From: Oscillospiraceae bacterium
GTDB lineage: Bacteria; Bacillota; Clostridia; Oscillospirales; Ruminococcaceae
Length of the DNA stretch: 9,759 bases
NCBI GenBank assembly: GCA_020024475.1
Contig: JAHHTS010000083.1
Location: forward strand, 1 to 9,759
Direction of reading: 5' to 3'
The position numbers were made by a program, and so were the translations under genes. The notes under the pieces are model-generated. The model searched no databases, was not told the DNA's origin, and was given only the letters and a program-made list of their open reading frames with translations. This document shows, one piece after another, positions 7,002 to 9,759 of this stretch. Every line of letters starts with the position of its first letter. The first letter of the stretch is position 1.

Positions 7002-8429
7002 ATGAAAAATTTTATTTATTACATATTGTTTGTCTTTGCCATCTTAAATCAAAGTTGCGATGATTTTTTAGGGAACAAACCTAAAGGCTATACAATACCG
7101 GAAAATTTTGAAGATTATTCAAAATTAATGAATAGTCAGAGTCTGGCTAACAGTATGAGTACGGATGCTTTTTATTTGACTGACGACATTCATCTGTTGG
7201 ATGATACGGCTTCATTTGCAGATATTACTTATACTAACCAAGATGATCATGAACGAAATCTGTATACGTTTAAAAGTGGACAAATCTATACGCCGGGGAG
7301 TAATGATTATCTTTGGAATAGTGCATACGAACGTATCTACACATTCAACACTGTTATCAACAATGTATTATCGTCAGCAGAATCTAATGATAGCGAGAAG
7401 AAGCGTTTGCGCGCAGAAGCTCTTTTCCAACGGGCTTTCGAATTCCTAAATTTAGTAAATATCTACGGACGCCATTATAATGAATTTACGGCGACGACTG
7501 ATTATGGTATTCCATTAATTATTGAAGACGCTGTTGTTCAATCATACAAACGAGCAACAGTAGCAGAAGTGTATAAAAGAATCGAAGATGACTTACAGGA
7601 GGCATCCGCTAATTTAGCTGAAACAACGCCTAACTTATATCATCCGAATCAAGCAAGTTTATATTCATTCTATGCTCGTTTATATTTATATATGGGTCGC
7701 TATAAAGATGCCTTGATAAATGCTCAAAAGGCATTAAAATTCAATGATAAGTTATTGGATTTAAAGCCTTATATCATCAAAGAAGGAAAAACATGGGGAA
7801 GAGTTCAATTACCTGACGGCACAGAATTAGTAGATAGACATGTTAATCCAGAGGCTATTTTTGTTCGTTTGCAAAACGGCAGAAAGACAATTGCTATCAG
7901 CAAGGATTTAGATAATGTATTTCAAAAAGATCTTCCACAAAATGCTGTTGATCAAAGACGTCATTTATTTTATGCCGATGATACTGTAAATATGGGACGA
8001 GTTGATTATTTCTATGGAGAATCTTGTTATGTATTGTATAGCGACCAAAATGTTGGATTTTCCAGTGTTGAAAATATGCTGATTGCAGCCGAATGTGAAG
8101 CACGTATTGGATCTAAAGATAACGCTATGGCATACATCAATAATATTCGCAACAATCGTATCATAAACAATGTAGCACTATCAGCTGCCAACAATGAAGA
8201 AGCTCTTCAATATATACTAAATGAACGTCGCAGGGAATTTGCTTTTGTTGGATTTCACCGAATTATTGACTTGAAACGTTTAAACTATGAGGACAAATTC
8301 AAAAAAACAGTTGTTCACCAAGCCAATGGAGAAACTTTTACATTAGAACCTAATGATTATCGCTATATTTTCCCCATTAATCAGATTATACTGAACTATC
8401 ATCCAAATTTACCTCAATACGACAGATAA
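7002..8429 (+). CDS. SusD/RagB-family surface nutrient-binding lipoprotein
   Basis: SusD proteins cap the SusC barrel on the cell surface and bind the substrate before import. This one has 475 residues. A lipoprotein signal ends ILNQSC with the acylated Cys at 19, followed by DDFL. Acidic residues right after the Cys fit the Bacteroidetes surface-export signal. Family features in order are W105 and the NTVINNVL helix, then the conserved RAEALFQRAFEFLNLVNIYG (137-156) and GIPLIIED (169-176). A TPR-like pair follows (SLYSFYARLYLYMGRYKDAL), then the C-terminal ILNERRREFAFVGFHRIIDL block (about 404-425) and the closing FPINQIILNYHPNLPQ. The gene starts 12 nt after susC, so the two are one transcript and one complex. 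The frame is intact. Family certain; ligand unknown. Confidence 0.95.
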   Translation: MKNFIYYILFVFAILNQSCDDFLGNKPKGYTIPENFEDYSKLMNSQSLANSMSTDAFYLTDDIHLLDDTASFADITYTNQDDHERNLYTFKSGQIYTPGSNDYLWNSAYERIYTFNTVINNVLSSAESNDSEKKRLRAEALFQRAFEFLNLVNIYGRHYNEFTATTDYGIPLIIEDAVVQSYKRATVAEVYKRIEDDLQEASANLAETTPNLYHPNQASLYSFYARLYLYMGRYKDALINAQKALKFNDKLLDLKPYIIKEGKTWGRVQLPDGTELVDRHVNPEAIFVRLQNGRKTIAISKDLDNVFQKDLPQNAVDQRRHLFYADDTVNMGRVDYFYGESCYVLYSDQNVGFSSVENMLIAAECEARIGSKDNAMAYINNIRNNRIINNVALSAANNEEALQYILNERRREFAFVGFHRIIDLKRLNYEDKFKKTVVHQANGETFTLEPNDYRYIFPINQIILNYHPNLPQYDR

Positions 8430-8430
8430 G

Positions 8431-8463
8431 ATAATTCCTTCAGGATATTCCTGAAGGAATTAT
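8431..8463 (+). promoter_or_regulatory. Perfect 15-bp hairpin between susD and the thioredoxin gene
   Basis: ATAATTCCTTCAGGA (8431-8445), loop TAT, then its exact complement (8449-8463). It begins one base after the susD stop codon. The downstream sequence is GTAAATTAAAAATAAAG, which has no T-run, so it is not a classical intrinsic terminator. It may mark an RNA processing or 3'-end-protecting stem that sets susCD mRNA level apart from the downstream gene, or cause partial termination. The function is inference. Confidence 0.7.
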
Positions 8464-8482
8464 GTAAATTAAAAATAAAGTC

Positions 8483-9652
8483 ATGAAAAAATTATTATTA
8501 GTATTTTTAATTCTTACTACCTTACAGGCTGTTTCTCAAGAAAATGGAATAATATTCCGACATTGCTCCTTCGAAGAAGCTATAAAGCAAGCAAAACAAG
8601 AAAAGAAAAAAATATTTATAGACTTCTTTACCGAATGGTGCGGACCTTGCTTAAATATGGCTTTGACAGTATTTCCGCTACCACAAGTTGGCGATGTGTA
8701 TAATAAAAATTTTGTCTGTCTAAAAATTGATACTGAAAAAGGTGAAGGGAAAGAATTAGCCCGACGTTATAATGTACATTCCTATCCGACTTATATTTTT
8801 ATTGACCCTAAAACTGAAAAAATAATCCATCGTAGCGGAGGCAACAAACCAGTCAAAGATTTCCTTTTTGATGCTCAAGGTGCTTTAAATCCCAAATTGA
8901 GCTCTGTATATTTAAATGAAATCTATCGGAAAGGCGAATACGATATAGACTTCCTGATTAATTATATACGAATGCAAAAAACATCAGGGAATCATAATCT
9001 TCTAAAAGATTTTGATAGGTTAATCGCAATGGGAGGCAAACTGACAGAGTCTAGAATCTGGAATTTATATGTAGAATGTATCAATGGATACAACAATCCC
9101 TATGTAAAAGAAATTTCTGACAATTATAACAAGTTTTGCACTTTGTTTGGCTCTGAAGCCGTTGATAACAAACTGACTTCCGCTACTGCCTACGCACCTA
9201 TAGAATATATCCGATCCTTGTGTGATTTTAATGGGAAATATTATAATCTGAAAGTAGGAGAATTAATCAATTTATTTAGAGAAGATAATTATGATGCCGC
9301 CTGGACATTAGTAGGTGAATTAATACAAGATCCCAATATTGACCAGAAAAAATTTGTAGAAGAGCTATCTTTTTATACGCGTGTAAATCCTAATTATAAG
9401 GATCATGAACTGACATTTGAACAATTGGCAAAAAAAATTCAATACACAAGATATGTTGCTTATAACATATATAATCGAGATGAAGCGATGGTCCATTATT
9501 ATTATGCATCTGCATTAGAATATTTGATACAACGCGCATATAAAGAAGGAAAACACATTCCTGCCTTTATTTATGAAATGCCGATACTTGGAAAAAAAGA
9601 ATATGATATGAGGCATCCGCTTTTAAAACAAAAATCTAAAAGGAAAAAATAA
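8483..9652 (+). CDS. Secreted thioredoxin-fold protein with long C-terminal helical region
   Basis: The 389-residue protein starts with a signal peptide (KKLLLVFLILTTLQAVSQ, cleavage near residue 18-19) and should be periplasmic. Residues about 22-130 form a thioredoxin fold. The active site WCGPC is at 52-56 after IFIDFFTE, the cis-Pro is in SYPTY (about 100-104), and the next strand is IFIDPK. This most resembles the Thioredoxin_7/DsbD-C-terminal-like group, but there are no membrane helices as in DsbD. Residues about 140-389 appear mostly helical, match no domain I know, and end in a basic tail (KQKSKRKK). Further Cys are at 28, 79, 199, 219 and 247. WCGPC with a cis-Pro predicts a dithiol oxidoreductase, probably reducing periplasmic disulfides or handling substrate brought in by SusCD, but neither partner nor direction is shown. 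It lies 53 nt after susD, likely in the same operon but beyond a hairpin. Confidence 0.88.
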   Translation: MKKLLLVFLILTTLQAVSQENGIIFRHCSFEEAIKQAKQEKKKIFIDFFTEWCGPCLNMALTVFPLPQVGDVYNKNFVCLKIDTEKGEGKELARRYNVHSYPTYIFIDPKTEKIIHRSGGNKPVKDFLFDAQGALNPKLSSVYLNEIYRKGEYDIDFLINYIRMQKTSGNHNLLKDFDRLIAMGGKLTESRIWNLYVECINGYNNPYVKEISDNYNKFCTLFGSEAVDNKLTSATAYAPIEYIRSLCDFNGKYYNLKVGELINLFREDNYDAAWTLVGELIQDPNIDQKKFVEELSFYTRVNPNYKDHELTFEQLAKKIQYTRYVAYNIYNRDEAMVHYYYASALEYLIQRAYKEGKHIPAFIYEMPILGKKEYDMRHPLLKQKSKRKK

Positions 9653-9759
9653 AATGGGATGATAAAAGTCGACTTGTTATGGATAATATATTTTACGATT
9701 TTAATTGTATTTTTGTCATCGTTATTGTAAAATGTAGACTATGGCTAACTTTTTTAAGT
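9653..9759. other. Region after the operon: no complete gene
   Basis: No clear terminator follows the thioredoxin gene: I found only a 5-bp ACGAT/ATCGT pairing (9695-9699 with 9718-9722). An ATG at 9741 opens a frame reading MANFFK to the window edge. It could be the start of another gene, but six codons are too few to say. Confidence 0.35.
9666..9685 (-). repeat. Sequence resembling the terminal repeat of the left-hand IS
   Basis: AAGTCGACTTGTTATGGATA matches 17 of 20 bases of 1281-1300 in the same orientation. With the bases further out, 24 of 33 agree. In that orientation the IS body would lie leftward, where the intact thioredoxin gene is, so it would be a solitary end. The core is palindromic (AAGTCGACTT), so the opposite orientation is not excluded: TGATAAAAGTCGACTTG also resembles the inner part of the other IS end (14 of 17). 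Chance similarity is possible in AT-rich DNA. Confidence 0.4.

Noticed and set aside
3456..8429. Starch utilisation (sus) locus or any named polysaccharide locus
   Set aside because: SusC/SusD family membership does not give the substrate, and no glycosidase or sus-type regulator is present.
8431..8463. Intrinsic terminator after susD
   Set aside because: The stem is excellent but neither strand has a T-run after it, so it was kept as a hairpin of unknown role.
8483..9652. DsbD, or TlpA/ResA-type cytochrome maturation protein
   Set aside because: There are no transmembrane helices as in DsbD, the thioredoxin fold is N-terminal rather than C-terminal, and no cytochrome genes are nearby.

Overview
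The window looks like chromosomal DNA of a Bacteroidales/Bacteroidetes bacterium. The protein types are diagnostic: a SusC-type TonB-dependent receptor with an N-terminal STN domain, a SusD lipoprotein, an ECF sigma/FecR pair of the Bacteroides expansion type, no purine-rich Shine-Dalgarno before the genes, and an AT-rich base composition. Genus cannot be fixed from the sequence.

Layout. Bases ~52-1308 hold a decayed IS3-family insertion sequence on the minus strand. It has recognisable imperfect terminal inverted repeats, an orfA with an internal stop, and an orfB broken by a stop, a frameshift and an internal deletion. Its -1 ribosomal frameshift signal is still readable. Bases 1309-1718 carry no gene. 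They hold a long imperfect hairpin built from 11-bp tandem repeats, a G-quadruplex motif, and what may be a scrap of decayed coding sequence. From 1719 to 9652 five intact genes lie on the plus strand: ECF sigma factor, FecR-like anti-sigma factor, SusC, SusD and a secreted thioredoxin-like protein. The last ~100 bases hold a single sequence resembling the end of the left-hand IS and no complete gene.

How the genes work together (inference from family knowledge). The SusC/SusD pair would bind and import a nutrient across the outer membrane, powered by TonB. The STN domain of SusC would report occupancy to the periplasmic part of the FecR-like protein, which would then release or activate the ECF sigma factor to transcribe the susCD operon. 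A strong terminator between fecR and susC separates the regulatory pair from the transport operon, so susC should have its own, probably sigma-dependent, promoter. The thioredoxin-like protein follows susD after a 53-nt gap containing a perfect 15-bp hairpin, and would act on thiols or disulfides in the periplasm.

No glycosidase, peptidase, lyase or sulfatase is present, so the substrate cannot be named. I see no clearly new system. The locus is a recognisable class (sigma-regulated SusCD plus a thioredoxin-fold protein) whose substrate and redox function are open. The most unusual non-coding parts are the structured DNA next to the IS and the hairpin after susD.
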